Shown here: positions 26,096 to 34,941 of the stretch, one piece after another
Layout: each line of letters starts with the position of its first letter
How positions within the stretch are numbered: position 1 is the stretch's first letter
Assembly (NCBI RefSeq): GCF_004153685.1
Contig: NZ_SDQD01000002.1
Location: 558,001 to 622,000, forward strand
Origin: Pollutimonas harenae
GTDB taxonomy: Bacteria; Pseudomonadota; Gammaproteobacteria; Burkholderiales; Burkholderiaceae_B
DNA: 64,000 nucleotides
Reading direction: 5' to 3'
Notes under the pieces: model-generated
The model's input: only the letters and a program-made list of their open reading frames with translations
What the model was told of the DNA's origin: nothing
Database searches by the model: none
Program-made: the position numbers and the translations under genes

Positions 26096-27100
26096 ATGTT
26101 CAAAGGTGTTCGCAAAGCGCTGGTAGCCACCGCGGTTACTGGCATGTCCTTTTTTGCTGTAGCTCATGCAGCGGAACTCAAGGAATTGAATTTCGGGATC
26201 ATTTCAACGGAATCGTCCCAGAACCTGAAGTCGCACTGGGATCCCTTCCTGGCCGATATGAGTAAACAAACCGGCATGAAGATCAATGCCTATTTTGCGC
26301 CTGACTATGCCGGCATCATCCAGGGTATGCGCTTCGATAAGGTTGATGTGGCCTGGTATGGCAACAAGTCTGCCATGGAAGCTGTTGACCGCGCAGGTGG
26401 TGAAGTCTTCATGCAAACCGTGGCGGCCGATGGCAAACCGGGTTACTGGAGCCTGTTGATTGCGCATAAAGACAGCCCCATCAATTCGGTCGAAGACATG
26501 CTCAAGAACGCCAAGGATCTCAACTTTGGCAATGGCGATCCCAACTCGACCTCGGGCTTTCTGGTCCCTGGCTACTACGTATTTGCCAAGAATAACGTTG
26601 AACCCAAGAAAATCTTCAAACGCACATTGAATGCCAGCCATGAGGTCAATGCATTGAGTGTTGCCAACAAACAGGTTGATGTTGCCACCTTCAATACCGA
26701 GGGTATGGATCGTCTGAAAGATACGAATCCCGAGAAGGCAGCTCAGTTGAAGGCAATCTGGAAATCACCCCTGATCCCCTCCGACCCAATAGTGTGGCGC
26801 AAGAATCTGCCTGAAGAAACCAAGCAGAAGATACTGGCTTTCTTCAAGAATTACGGCGCCAATCAGCAAGAGCTGGACATCTTGGCCGGCTTGCAGTGGG
26901 GCAAGTTTCGTGTTTCGAGCAACGACCAGTTGTTGCCCATCCGTCAGCTTGAGCTGTTCAAGCAACGCAGCCAGGTTGTCGCCGACACCACGCTGAGTGA
27001 CAGCGATAAGCAGGCAAAGCTTGCCACGCTGGACGCTGATCTTGAAGAGCTGGCCGTCCGTATGGATGAGCTGGACAAGAAGTTGGCCAACGCCAAGTAA
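26096..27100 (+). CDS. phnD: Phosphonate ABC transporter, substrate-binding protein
   Basis: A 334-residue periplasmic binding protein. The signal peptide MFKGVRKALVATAVTG...AVAHA is cleaved before AELKEL. The mature part has LNFGIISTESSQNLKSHWDPFL, YFAPDYAGIIQGMRFDKVDVAWYGNKSAMEA and GDPNSTSGFLVPGYYVF, the PhnD phosphonate-site pattern. ATG 26096 is chosen over an upstream frame because of the AGGAG site and the signal peptide. A 16-bp hairpin follows the stop. Confidence 0.96.
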   Translation: MFKGVRKALVATAVTGMSFFAVAHAAELKELNFGIISTESSQNLKSHWDPFLADMSKQTGMKINAYFAPDYAGIIQGMRFDKVDVAWYGNKSAMEAVDRAGGEVFMQTVAADGKPGYWSLLIAHKDSPINSVEDMLKNAKDLNFGNGDPNSTSGFLVPGYYVFAKNNVEPKKIFKRTLNASHEVNALSVANKQVDVATFNTEGMDRLKDTNPEKAAQLKAIWKSPLIPSDPIVWRKNLPEETKQKILAFFKNYGANQQELDILAGLQWGKFRVSSNDQLLPIRQLELFKQRSQVVADTTLSDSDKQAKLATLDADLEELAVRMDELDKKLANAK

Positions 27101-27107
27101 TCCCCCG

Positions 27108-27142
27108 GCATTCTTGCGCGTCATGGTGACGCGCAAGAATGC
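27108..27142 (+). repeat. 16-bp perfect stem-loop between phnD and phnE
   Basis: Arms at 27108-27123 and 27127-27142 are perfectly complementary around TGG. No T run follows within ten bases, so this is not a standard terminator. Such stems after binding-protein genes often protect the upstream message from 3' decay, raising binding protein over permease; that is inference here. Confidence 0.75.
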
Positions 27143-27166
27143 GCAGACTCAAACACGGTTTTTTTT

Positions 27167-27961
27167 ATGACAAGTTTGGTATCTACTCCTTTGTCCTACC
27201 GGGCGCCCAAGCGTTCGTGGTCTCAGTGGTTTGCCTGGGGCATGCTGGCCTTGATCCTTGCCTGGTCATGGGAGGGGGCTGAAATGAACCCCGCCATGCT
27301 CTGGCGCGATGCCGATAATATGCGGACCTTTCTCGCCGATTTTTTTCCTCCGGATTTTCGCAACTGGAAGTTCTACATGAGTGAAATGCTGGTCACCATA
27401 CAGATCGCTGTATGGGGGACAGCACTGGCGATTGTGTGCTCCATACCTCTGGGCATATTGTGTTCTGAAAACATCACGCCGTGGTGGATTTGCCAGCCGG
27501 TGCGCCGGATCATGGATGCCTTTCGTTCCATCAACGAAATGGTCTTCGCCATGCTGTTTGTGGTGGCCGTAGGCCTGGGGCCGTTCGCGGGTGTGATGGC
27601 CTTGTTTATCGGTACGACGGGTGTGCTGGCCAAGCTATTTGCCGAGGCGGTCGAAGCGATAGAACCAGGCCCGGTGGAAGGCGTAAGAGCAACCGGCTCC
27701 AGCAGTCTGCAGGAGGTCATCTACGGTGTGATCCCTCAGGTGCTGCCATTGTGGATTTCCTATTCGCTTTATCGCTTCGAGTCGAATGTCCGCTCGGCCA
27801 CAGTCGTAGGCATGGTAGGGGCGGGCGGCATAGGAGTGACCTTGTGGGAAGCCATACGAGGGTTTCAGCTAGCGCAGACTTGCGCCATTCTCATCATCAT
27901 CATTGTTGCGGTGAGCATCATCGATATCGTGTCGCAGCGTTTACGCAAGCATTTCATTTAA
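27167..27961 (+). CDS. phnE: Phosphonate ABC transporter, permease
   Basis: A 264-residue inner-membrane permease. It shows about five to six transmembrane segments and the EAA-loop coupling motif around [20 protein letters not shown]. It ends in a hydrophobic helix and SQRLRKHFI. The conserved [16 protein letters not shown] region marks the binding-protein-dependent permease domain. One copy only. The chosen ATG begins directly after a run of T. Confidence 0.96.
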   Translation: MTSLVSTPLSYRAPKRSWSQWFAWGMLALILAWSWEGAEMNPAMLWRDADNMRTFLADFFPPDFRNWKFYMSEMLVTIQIAVWGTALAIVCSIPLGILCSENITPWWICQPVRRIMDAFRSINEMVFAMLFVVAVGLGPFAGVMALFIGTTGVLAKLFAEAVEAIEPGPVEGVRATGSSSLQEVIYGVIPQVLPLWISYSLYRFESNVRSATVVGMVGAGGIGVTLWEAIRGFQLAQTCAILIIIIVAVSIIDIVSQRLRKHFI

Positions 27962-27997
27962 ACAGGAGCCAGGCGGTCCGTCCGCCTTTCAGTAAAC

Positions 27998-28720
27998 ATG
28001 TACATGTCTAGACAAGTTACACCTAGATATCTTGAGCTGGCTCAGGCATTGCGCGAGCAGCTGGACAGCTACGCGGCAGGTGACTACCTGCCCTCGGAGG
28101 CTGCGCTATCTATGAGTTTTGGCGTCAACCGCCACACTTTGCGACGCGCTGTTGATGAGCTGATTGCGGAAGGACGGGTACTGCGTCGCAAGGGGCGAGG
28201 AACTTGTGTGCTACCGCGTCCCATTATCTATCCGGTGCATGCCGCTAGTGCCTATAGCAAAACTCTGGAACATATGGGCTTCAGCTCCGAGGCCATCGTA
28301 CTGAGCAAGCGTAAGCGTGCTGGAACAGCGGAAGAGGCACAAGCCCTGGCGCTGGCAGATAACGAGCCGGTGCTGGAGATTGAAACGCTACGTCTGCTGG
28401 ACCAGCAACCTATCAGCCTGATTAGCCACTGTTTTGCCGAGCGGCATCAGGACTTGGTGCAAGCATACAAAGGCGGTTCGATGCGCCTGTATTTGGGACA
28501 GCAGGGTGTCAGACTCAAGCGCATGTCCACATTGATAGGAGCGCGGGCTCCATCCCAGCGTGATGCCTTGCATCTGTTGATGCCCAGGCATACGCCAGTC
28601 CTGAGCATACGCACACTTTCTTGCGATGCCGATGGCGCCTCATTCGAACTGTCCAACTCCATCACACGCGCCGATCGTTTCAAGTATCACGTTATTTCAG
28701 GAGAACAACATGAAGTCTAG
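27998..28720 (+). CDS. phnF: GntR/HutC-family regulator PhnF
   Basis: A 240-residue regulator. The N-terminal winged helix has YLELAQALREQLDSYAAGDYLPSEAALSMSFGVNRHTLRRAVDELIAEGRVLRRKGRGT, shown here only by its key motifs YLPSE, VNRHTLRRA and RRKGRGT. A UTRA effector domain follows, probably binding a phosphonate or pathway product. The start is ATG 27998 or ATG 28004; neither has a clear ribosome site. It overlaps phnG by 11 bases and lies inside the operon between phnE and phnG, as in other C-P lyase loci. Confidence 0.92.
   Translation: MYMSRQVTPRYLELAQALREQLDSYAAGDYLPSEAALSMSFGVNRHTLRRAVDELIAEGRVLRRKGRGTCVLPRPIIYPVHAASAYSKTLEHMGFSSEAIVLSKRKRAGTAEEAQALALADNEPVLEIETLRLLDQQPISLISHCFAERHQDLVQAYKGGSMRLYLGQQGVRLKRMSTLIGARAPSQRDALHLLMPRHTPVLSIRTLSCDADGASFELSNSITRADRFKYHVISGEQHEV
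28001..28016. promoter_or_regulatory. Second TGTCTAGACA palindrome, overlapping the phnF start
   Basis: The perfect 10-mer TGTCTAGACA (28005-28014) lies on the first codons of phnF, within ATG TAC ATG TCT AGA CAA. It is identical to the copy between phnC and phnD. A repressor bound here could act as a roadblock or block initiation for phnF onward. Confidence 0.6.
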
Positions 28721-29180
28721 TCTGGATGTCGAAGCCGACGAGGGTGCGCTTGCACCGCGTCAGCAATGGATGCAGGTACTGGCATGCGCCGGCAAGCAAC
28801 TGGCCAAGTACGACGACGCATTGCGGCAAGATACACACCGCTATATCAGGCCTGCCGAAATCGGCATGGTTATGGTTCGTGGCCGCACCGGTGCAAGCGG
28901 CGAACCCTTCAATCTGGGTGAGATGACTGTGACGCGTTGCGTGGTGCAACTGGCCGATGGTTGTCATGGTTATAGCTATGTGGCGGGTCGCAGTAAAGCA
29001 CATGCGGAGCTGGCGGCATTGGCCGATGCTCATTTGCAGGGTGAACGTCGTGATTATTGGATGACTCAGCTGATTGAACCCTTGCATCGGGAACAGGTGG
29101 CTGCACGTGCCGCCAAAGAGGCACAAAGCGCCGCCACGAAAGTGGACTTCGTCACCATGGTAAGGGGAGAAGACGACTGA
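28710..29180 (+). CDS. phnG: C-P lyase core subunit PhnG
   Basis: A 156-residue subunit of the PhnGHIJ core complex, which with PhnI helps form ribose 1-methylphosphonate triphosphate. Family motifs are RQQWMQVLACAG, PAEIGMVMVRGRTGASGEPFNLGEMTVTRCVV (seen as EIGMVMVRGR and FNLGEMTVTR) and GYSYVAGRSKAHAELAAL. ATG 28710 follows AGGAGAACA and overlaps the end of phnF. Its stop overlaps the phnH start by one base. Confidence 0.95.
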   Translation: MKSSLDVEADEGALAPRQQWMQVLACAGKQLAKYDDALRQDTHRYIRPAEIGMVMVRGRTGASGEPFNLGEMTVTRCVVQLADGCHGYSYVAGRSKAHAELAALADAHLQGERRDYWMTQLIEPLHREQVAARAAKEAQSAATKVDFVTMVRGEDD

Positions 29181-29773
29181 TGGAAAACCAACTATTGCCG
29201 GCTTTTGCCGAGCCAGTTCATACAGCACAGCAGGTATTTCGCCAGGCCTTGAGCGCCTTGTCCGAACCCGGACAGCCGCAGACAGTCAGCGATGCTCCGG
29301 GGCTCGGTGGGCTGGCGTCAGCCACCTATGCACTTTGCCTGAGCTTGCTGGATAGCGATACGCCCTTGTGGTTGAGTCCCTCGCTGGATACGCCTGTAGT
29401 GCGGGCCAACCTGTCGTTTCACTGTGGTTGCCCCATTGTGGATGAGCCCAAATCGGCTGCTTTTGCGATTCTGGATGGAAAGGCAGCGCTGGATATTTCT
29501 CGTTTCAATCCGGGGAATGATCGGGATCCCCACCTGTCGTGCACGGTGATGATACAGCTGGACAGTCTGGAGGGTGGGCCTGCCACGGCGTGGCGCGGTC
29601 CGGGCATATTGAACAAGCAAGTGGTTAATTTGCCTGTGCCGACCGACTTCTGGGCGCAGCGCACCCAATATGACTTCCCTATTGGCATAGACCTATTCCT
29701 GACTGCAGATTGCACACTGCTGGGATTGCCACGCAGCACGAAGGTCCTGCCCATGATTCAAGAGGTGATCTGA
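29180..29773 (+). CDS. phnH: C-P lyase core subunit PhnH
   Basis: A 197-residue PhnH, a structural subunit of the core complex with a fold like PLP-dependent transferases but no cofactor site. Motifs include AQQVFRQALSALSEPG, CPIVDEPKSAAFAIL, TVMIQLDSL, and RGPGI near residue 140. The TGATG overlap with phnG and the immediate junction with phnI point to tight coupling. Confidence 0.95.
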   Translation: MENQLLPAFAEPVHTAQQVFRQALSALSEPGQPQTVSDAPGLGGLASATYALCLSLLDSDTPLWLSPSLDTPVVRANLSFHCGCPIVDEPKSAAFAILDGKAALDISRFNPGNDRDPHLSCTVMIQLDSLEGGPATAWRGPGILNKQVVNLPVPTDFWAQRTQYDFPIGIDLFLTADCTLLGLPRSTKVLPMIQEVI

Positions 29774-30871
29774 ATGTATGTTGCCGTGAAAGGTGGCGAA
29801 CAAGCCATAGACAATGCTCATGCCCTGCTGGCAAAGAAAAGGCGGGGAGAGATATCGGTACCTGAGCTGAGCGTGGCGCAAATACGCCAGCAAATGCCTC
29901 TTGCGGTGTCCCGAGTGATGGCGGAAGGGTCTTTGTTTGACGAAGAGCTTGCCGCTCTTGCCATCAAGCAATCCGCGGGTGATTTGCTTGAAGCCATCTT
30001 CCTGCTGCGTGCCTATCGCACGACCTTGCCGCGTTTTAACTACAGCGTTCCCCTGCAGACCGAAGTCATGAATGTGGAGCGGCGCATATCGGCCACTTTC
30101 AAGGATTTGCCGGGCGGCCAAAGGCTAGGGCCTACTTTCGACTATACCCATCGCTTGCTCGATTTTTCGCTGCTGGCCGAAGGGTCGGAGCTACCGGCAA
30201 TGGATGAGGTGGAGGCCGGGCAGCCGCAACCCTGCCCGCGTGTAGTGGATATGCTGGCACAAGAAGGCCTGGTGGGTGTGGAAAGCGAACAGGGTGGTGC
30301 AGTGCCCGATATTACGCGCGAACCTCCGGATTTTCCTTCTTCGCGCGCACAGCGGCTGCAAACACTGGCGCGTGGTGATGAAGGTTTTCTGCTGGCGCTT
30401 GGCTATTCGACTCAGCGTGGCTATGGCCGTAATCATCCCTTTGCGGGCGAGATACGCATAGGTGCGATTGAAGTATGGGTAGAGCCCGAAGAGCTGGATT
30501 TCGCCGTGCCTCTGGGCGATATCGAAGTGACCGAGTGCGAAATGATCAATCAGTTTGTCGGTAGTAAAACGCAGCCGCCTCAATTTACGCGTGGCTATGG
30601 TCTGGCCTTTGGTTATGCCGAGCGCAAAGCCATGGGTATGGCGCTGGTTGATCGTGCCTTGCGCGCTCACGAATATCAGGAAGATATTGAATCGCCTGCT
30701 CAGCAAGAAGAGTTTGTGCTCATGCACTGCGACAACGTCGAGGCAGCGGGTTTTGTATCACACCTGAAACTACCGCATTACGTTGACTTCCAGTCAGAGC
30801 TGGATCTGATACGCAGACTGCGTCGAGGACCTGTACAGGACGCAGCGGAACAAGAGGAGAAACGGGCATGA
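29774..30871 (+). CDS. phnI: C-P lyase core subunit PhnI
   Basis: A 365-residue PhnI, the nucleosidase-type subunit that with PhnG, PhnH and PhnL attaches the phosphonate to the ribose of ATP. It begins MYVAVKGGEQAIDNAH and has RRGEISVPELSVAQI, LGYSTQRGYGRNHPFAGEIR, and a C-terminal QEEFVLMHCDNVEAAGFVSHLKLPHYVDF region, quoted here as separate motifs FVLMHCDNVEA and LPHYVDF. ATG overlap with phnJ (30868-30871). Confidence 0.96.
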   Translation: MYVAVKGGEQAIDNAHALLAKKRRGEISVPELSVAQIRQQMPLAVSRVMAEGSLFDEELAALAIKQSAGDLLEAIFLLRAYRTTLPRFNYSVPLQTEVMNVERRISATFKDLPGGQRLGPTFDYTHRLLDFSLLAEGSELPAMDEVEAGQPQPCPRVVDMLAQEGLVGVESEQGGAVPDITREPPDFPSSRAQRLQTLARGDEGFLLALGYSTQRGYGRNHPFAGEIRIGAIEVWVEPEELDFAVPLGDIEVTECEMINQFVGSKTQPPQFTRGYGLAFGYAERKAMGMALVDRALRAHEYQEDIESPAQQEEFVLMHCDNVEAAGFVSHLKLPHYVDFQSELDLIRRLRRGPVQDAAEQEEKRA

Positions 30872-31740
30872 CCATGCACCTCAAGACAAACGAAGCCGAG
30901 CCGGGCTACAACTATGCTTATCTCGATGAGCAGACCAAGCGCAGCCTGCGGCGCGGGCTATTGAAAGCGGTGGCGATTCCAGGCTATCAGGTGCCTTTCG
31001 GCGGCCGCGAGATGCCTTTGCCTTATGGCTGGGGTACTGGTGGCATGCAGGTGACGGCAGCCTTGCTGGGTCGTGACGACGTACTCAAGGTCATAGACCA
31101 GGGAGCGGATGACACGACTAATGCCGTCTCCATCCGGCGCTTTTTTACCCGTACGGCGGGTGTTGCGACGACGACCCATACCGAGCAGGCCACCCTGATC
31201 CAGACCCGCCATCGCATACCGGAAGTCCCTTTGCGCCCGGGTCAGATCATGGTCTATCAAGTACCCATTCCGGAGCCCTTACGCTTTATCGAACCGTCGG
31301 ATTCCGAAACACGCGCCATGCATGCCCTGAACGACTATGGCGTCATGCATGTCAAGCTGTATGAAGACATTGCCACTTATGGGCATATCGCCACCACCTA
31401 TGCCTATCCGGTCATGGTGGACGGGCGCTACGTGATGGACCCGTCGCCCATTCCAAAATTCGACAATCCCAAACTCCACATGAGCCCAGCCTTGATGCTG
31501 TTCGGTGCCGGGCGAGAAAAACGCCTGTATGCCGTACCGCCGTATACCCAGGTAAACAGCCTGGACTTCGAGGACTATCCGTTTGAGCTGCCTACCTGGG
31601 ATCAAAGCTGCGCGTTTTGCGGCAGTCATGACTCTTACCTGGACGAGTTGATTGTGGACGACCAGGGCTCGCGTAAGTTTGTTTGCTCAGACACCGATTA
31701 TTGCGGACAACGCTCGGCCGCTCAGGAAGTTACATCATGA
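30868..31740 (+). CDS. phnJ: Radical SAM C-P lyase PhnJ
   Basis: A 290-residue enzyme that breaks the carbon-phosphorus bond of ribose 1-phosphonate 5-phosphate by radical SAM chemistry, releasing the hydrocarbon. The four conserved cysteines are present: C248 and C251 in CAFCG, C273 in FVCSD and C279 in TDYCG. They are offset by seven from the E. coli numbering. Other marks are YNYAYLDEQTKRSLRRGLLKA (motif LDEQTKR), GGREMPLPYGWGTGG and TTHTEQATLIQTRHRIPE. It overlaps both phnI and phnK by four bases. Confidence 0.97.
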   Translation: MTMHLKTNEAEPGYNYAYLDEQTKRSLRRGLLKAVAIPGYQVPFGGREMPLPYGWGTGGMQVTAALLGRDDVLKVIDQGADDTTNAVSIRRFFTRTAGVATTTHTEQATLIQTRHRIPEVPLRPGQIMVYQVPIPEPLRFIEPSDSETRAMHALNDYGVMHVKLYEDIATYGHIATTYAYPVMVDGRYVMDPSPIPKFDNPKLHMSPALMLFGAGREKRLYAVPPYTQVNSLDFEDYPFELPTWDQSCAFCGSHDSYLDELIVDDQGSRKFVCSDTDYCGQRSAAQEVTS

Positions 31741-32507
31741 ATCCACTGTTATCCGTACAAGACCTGACCTTGCTGTATGGGCCCGACAAGGGTTGTCAGG
31801 ACGTATCTTTCCAGCTGTACCCCGGCGAAGTGCTGGGTATTGTCGGCGAGTCGGGGTCGGGTAAATCTACCTTGCTCAGCGTGCTGTCGGGTCGCACCAT
31901 GCCTGATCGCGGCCGGGTCGTCTACCACGGCCGACAAGCGGCCGGGATGGATCTGTATCGCGCAAGCGAAGCACAGCGCCGTGCCTTGCTGCGCACGGAG
32001 TGGGGTTTTGTTGAACAGAATCCGCGCGATGGCCTGCGCATGAATGTGTCGGCCGGTGCCAACATCGGTGAACGGCTGATGGCGCAAGGGGTGCGCCATT
32101 ACGGACAACTGCGTCAGGCCGGCTTGCAGTGGCTCAAACAAGTAGAGATAGACCCAGCCCGTATCGATGACTTGCCGCGCACCTTTTCGGGCGGCATGCA
32201 ACAAAGGCTGCAGATAGCCCGCAATCTGGTTTCCAGCCCGCGTCTGATCTTCATGGATGAGCCTACCGGTGGCCTGGATGTATCGGTGCAAGCGCATTTG
32301 CTGGACTTGCTGCGCAGCCTGGTACGTGAATTACAGCTGGCCGTCGTGATCGTGACGCACGACCTGGCCGTGGCTCGGTTGCTGGCCGATCGATTAATGG
32401 TCATGCGTCGCTCTCGCGTGGTCGAGGCCGGACTGACTGACCAGATTCTGGATGATCCGCAGCACGCATACAGCCAGTTACTCGTCTCGTCCGTATTGCA
32501 GCCTTGA
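31737..32507 (+). CDS. phnK: C-P lyase ABC-type protein PhnK
   Basis: A 256-residue ABC ATPase that docks on the PhnGHIJ core rather than on a permease. Walker A is [12 protein letters not shown], the signature is FSGGMQQRLQIARNL, Walker B is RLIFMDEPTGGLDVSVQ. ATG 31737 overlaps the phnJ stop; the open frame upstream runs inside phnJ. phnL follows after ten bases. Confidence 0.95.
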   Translation: MNPLLSVQDLTLLYGPDKGCQDVSFQLYPGEVLGIVGESGSGKSTLLSVLSGRTMPDRGRVVYHGRQAAGMDLYRASEAQRRALLRTEWGFVEQNPRDGLRMNVSAGANIGERLMAQGVRHYGQLRQAGLQWLKQVEIDPARIDDLPRTFSGGMQQRLQIARNLVSSPRLIFMDEPTGGLDVSVQAHLLDLLRSLVRELQLAVVIVTHDLAVARLLADRLMVMRRSRVVEAGLTDQILDDPQHAYSQLLVSSVLQP

Positions 32508-32517
32508 GGTAAACCAC

Positions 32518-33222
32518 ATGAATCCCGTCATAGAAGTCCATGGGCTTGGCAAAGCCTTTACCCTGCATCAACAGCATGGGGTGGTATTGAATGTTTTGCA
32601 GGGCTTGAATTTTTCAGTGCAGCCCGGCGAATGTCTGATCCTGCATGGCCGTTCGGGTGCCGGCAAGTCCACCTTGCTGCGTACCTTGTACGGCAATTAT
32701 CTGCCGGCAGCCGGCAGTATACGCATACAGCACGAAGGGCAGATGATAGAAATGGTGGGCGCCGAACCGCGCCAGACCCTGGCTGTCAGACGCAGCACGC
32801 TAGGCTACGTCAGTCAGTTTTTGCGTGTCATACCACGCGTCAAGTGTCTTGATGTTGTGATGGAACCGGCACTGTCGCGCAGCCTGGATCCAGCTCAAGC
32901 CGAGCGACGCGCACAAGATTTGCTGCAACGCCTGGGTATACCCGATAGCTTGTGGTCACTTGCTCCCGGTACGTTTTCCGGGGGTGAACAGCAGCGTGTG
33001 AATATTGCACGCAGCTTCATGGTGCATTGGCCTGTGCTGTTGCTGGATGAGCCCACTGCATCATTGGATGATGCCAACCGTAGTGTTGTCATTGAGCTGA
33101 TCGCCGAAGCCCGTGCGGCAGGCTCTGCGCTGATTGCTATTTCTCACGATGCGGCCACACGCGATGCCATCGCCGATCGTTATCTTGATATGAGCCCCAA
33201 GGAGCTGGACCATGCCTGCTGA
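32518..33222 (+). CDS. phnL: C-P lyase ABC-type protein PhnL
   Basis: A 234-residue ABC ATPase, partner of PhnK on the C-P lyase core and needed for the first nucleoside step. Walker A is GRSGAGKSTLLRTLYG, the signature is FSGGEQQRVNIARSF, Walker B is VLLLDEPTASLDD. TTGAGGTAAACCACATG gives the start. Its stop overlaps phnM by 11 bases. Confidence 0.95.
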   Translation: MNPVIEVHGLGKAFTLHQQHGVVLNVLQGLNFSVQPGECLILHGRSGAGKSTLLRTLYGNYLPAAGSIRIQHEGQMIEMVGAEPRQTLAVRRSTLGYVSQFLRVIPRVKCLDVVMEPALSRSLDPAQAERRAQDLLQRLGIPDSLWSLAPGTFSGGEQQRVNIARSFMVHWPVLLLDEPTASLDDANRSVVIELIAEARAAGSALIAISHDAATRDAIADRYLDMSPKELDHAC

Positions 33223-34357
33223 CCAAATATTGACCAATGCTCGCGTCGTGACTGATTCCGAAGTTTTTCTCGGCACGGTTACGCTGCACGACGGCCAGAT
33301 CCATGACGTCAGCCAGGGTACTTGCACGCTGCCACATGCACAGGATATGGACGGTGATTATCTGATGCCGGGCTTCGTCGAGCTGCATACCGATAATCTG
33401 GAAAAGTATATGAACCCGCGCCCCGGCGTGGACTGGCCGCCGGAATCGGCCGTATTGGCGCACGATGCACAGATTGTGGCGGCGGGCATCACTACAGTAT
33501 TCGATGCCTTGTCGATAGGTGATGTGAACCCCAAAGGTGACCGCCTCCGGCAATTGCCGATGATGCAGCAAGCGATTACGCAAGCCGAGCAGCATGGCCA
33601 TACTCGGGCCGAGCATCGCCTGCATCTGCGTTGCGAGTTGAGCCACGAGAAAACCCTGGAACTGTTCAATGAACTGGTAGAAAACCCGCTGGTTCAGCTG
33701 GTGTCTGTCATGGACCATTCGCCTGGTCAACGCCAGTTCGTCAAGCTGGAAAAATACCGTGAATACTATCAAGGCAAGTACCACATGAGCGATGCCGAGA
33801 TGGAAAAATTCATTGAGCGCCAAATGGAAAACTCCAGGCGATATAGCAACGATTATCGTCGTTCGATCGCCACGCAATGCCGCCAGCGTTCCCTGTCTTT
33901 GGCCAGCCACGACGATGCCACGCTCGAGCACGCCGAGGAATCGGCCGGTTACGGCATGAGCATTGCCGAATTCCCGACCACCGTGGAAGCAGCTGCCGTC
34001 AGCCATCGCCTGGGCTTGAGCGTGCTGATGGGCGCACCCAATGTCGTGCGCGGTGGGTCGCACTCGGGCAATGTTGCGGCTACCGACCTGGCCGACCAGG
34101 GCGTCCTCGACATTCTTTCCAGTGATTACTATCCGGCCAGCTTGCTGCAGGCCGCGCGCAGGCTGGCGGATGAGCACGAAAGCTATGATTTACCCAAGGC
34201 GGTCAAGACCATCAGCCTGACGCCTGCACGCGCCGCCGGCTTGCATGACCGCGGCGAGATACGCCAGGGACTGCGTGGCGATCTGGTGCGCGTGCGTTCG
34301 CACGACAAGCAGTTTGTGGTGCAGCAAGTGTGGCGTGGCGGACAAAGAGTGTTCTGA
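33212..34357 (+). CDS. phnM: Ribose 1-methylphosphonate 5-triphosphate diphosphatase PhnM
   Basis: A 381-residue amidohydrolase-fold enzyme that removes pyrophosphate from the phosphonylated ribose triphosphate to give the PhnJ substrate. Metal motifs are GFVELHTDNLEKYMNPRPG, RCELSHE, SVMDHSPGQRQF and LASHDDATLEHAEES. The C-terminal LASDYYPASLL-type segment appears as LSSDYYPASLLQAA. The stop overlaps the phnN start (TGATG). Confidence 0.96.
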   Translation: MPADQILTNARVVTDSEVFLGTVTLHDGQIHDVSQGTCTLPHAQDMDGDYLMPGFVELHTDNLEKYMNPRPGVDWPPESAVLAHDAQIVAAGITTVFDALSIGDVNPKGDRLRQLPMMQQAITQAEQHGHTRAEHRLHLRCELSHEKTLELFNELVENPLVQLVSVMDHSPGQRQFVKLEKYREYYQGKYHMSDAEMEKFIERQMENSRRYSNDYRRSIATQCRQRSLSLASHDDATLEHAEESAGYGMSIAEFPTTVEAAAVSHRLGLSVLMGAPNVVRGGSHSGNVAATDLADQGVLDILSSDYYPASLLQAARRLADEHESYDLPKAVKTISLTPARAAGLHDRGEIRQGLRGDLVRVRSHDKQFVVQQVWRGGQRVF

Positions 34358-34941
34358 TGTCTGGCCGTCTGATCTATGTCATGGGGCCTTCCGGTGCGGG
34401 TAAAGACGCTGTGCTGCAAGGCGTGCTGAATTTAATGAGCGACGGTGACTGCCATTTGGCACCGCGGCTGGTTACCCGACCCATCACGCACGATGAGCCC
34501 CACGCTGTGTCGGTATCGCAGGCTGAGTTCGAACGGCTGGAGGCTCATGACCGCCTTGCCCTGGCATGGCGGGCTCACGGCTTGTCCTACGGCGTGTTGC
34601 GCCACATCGATGACAGGTTGCAAGCTGGCTGCGATGTGCTGGTCAACGGCTCGCGTGGCTACCTGCCCGAAGCGTGCAGACGCTACCGCGGCTTGTTGCC
34701 CGTTTTGCTGACGGTGGACAGTGACTTGCTGCGTCAACGGCTGAGTCGCCGGGGTCGCGAGGGTAACGAACAGATCAATGCGCGGCTGGAGCGCAATATT
34801 CAGTTCACCGCTTTACCGCAGCATTCCAGTGCAAGCCCACTGCTGACTATCGATAATTCCGGGCCCCTCGACCAGGCTATTACCATGCTTTACACTCATT
34901 TAAGGCAAAACAAAAACAGGCAGATTGAGACATGCGGCTGA
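34357..34941 (+). CDS. phnN: Ribose 1,5-bisphosphate phosphokinase PhnN
   Basis: A 194-residue kinase converting ribose 1,5-bisphosphate to PRPP, so the ribose returns to nucleotide metabolism. The P-loop GPSGAGKDAVL is at residues 9-19, with RLVTRPITHDEPHAVS downstream as in guanylate-kinase-like folds. The start ATG overlaps the phnM stop by one base. It overlaps phnP by ten bases. Confidence 0.95.
   Translation: MSGRLIYVMGPSGAGKDAVLQGVLNLMSDGDCHLAPRLVTRPITHDEPHAVSVSQAEFERLEAHDRLALAWRAHGLSYGVLRHIDDRLQAGCDVLVNGSRGYLPEACRRYRGLLPVLLTVDSDLLRQRLSRRGREGNEQINARLERNIQFTALPQHSSASPLLTIDNSGPLDQAITMLYTHLRQNKNRQIETCG

Noticed and set aside
33137-34177. A 346-codon frame antisense to phnM
   Set aside because: phnM is certain from its metal motifs and its overlaps with phnL and phnN; the antisense frame has no independent support.
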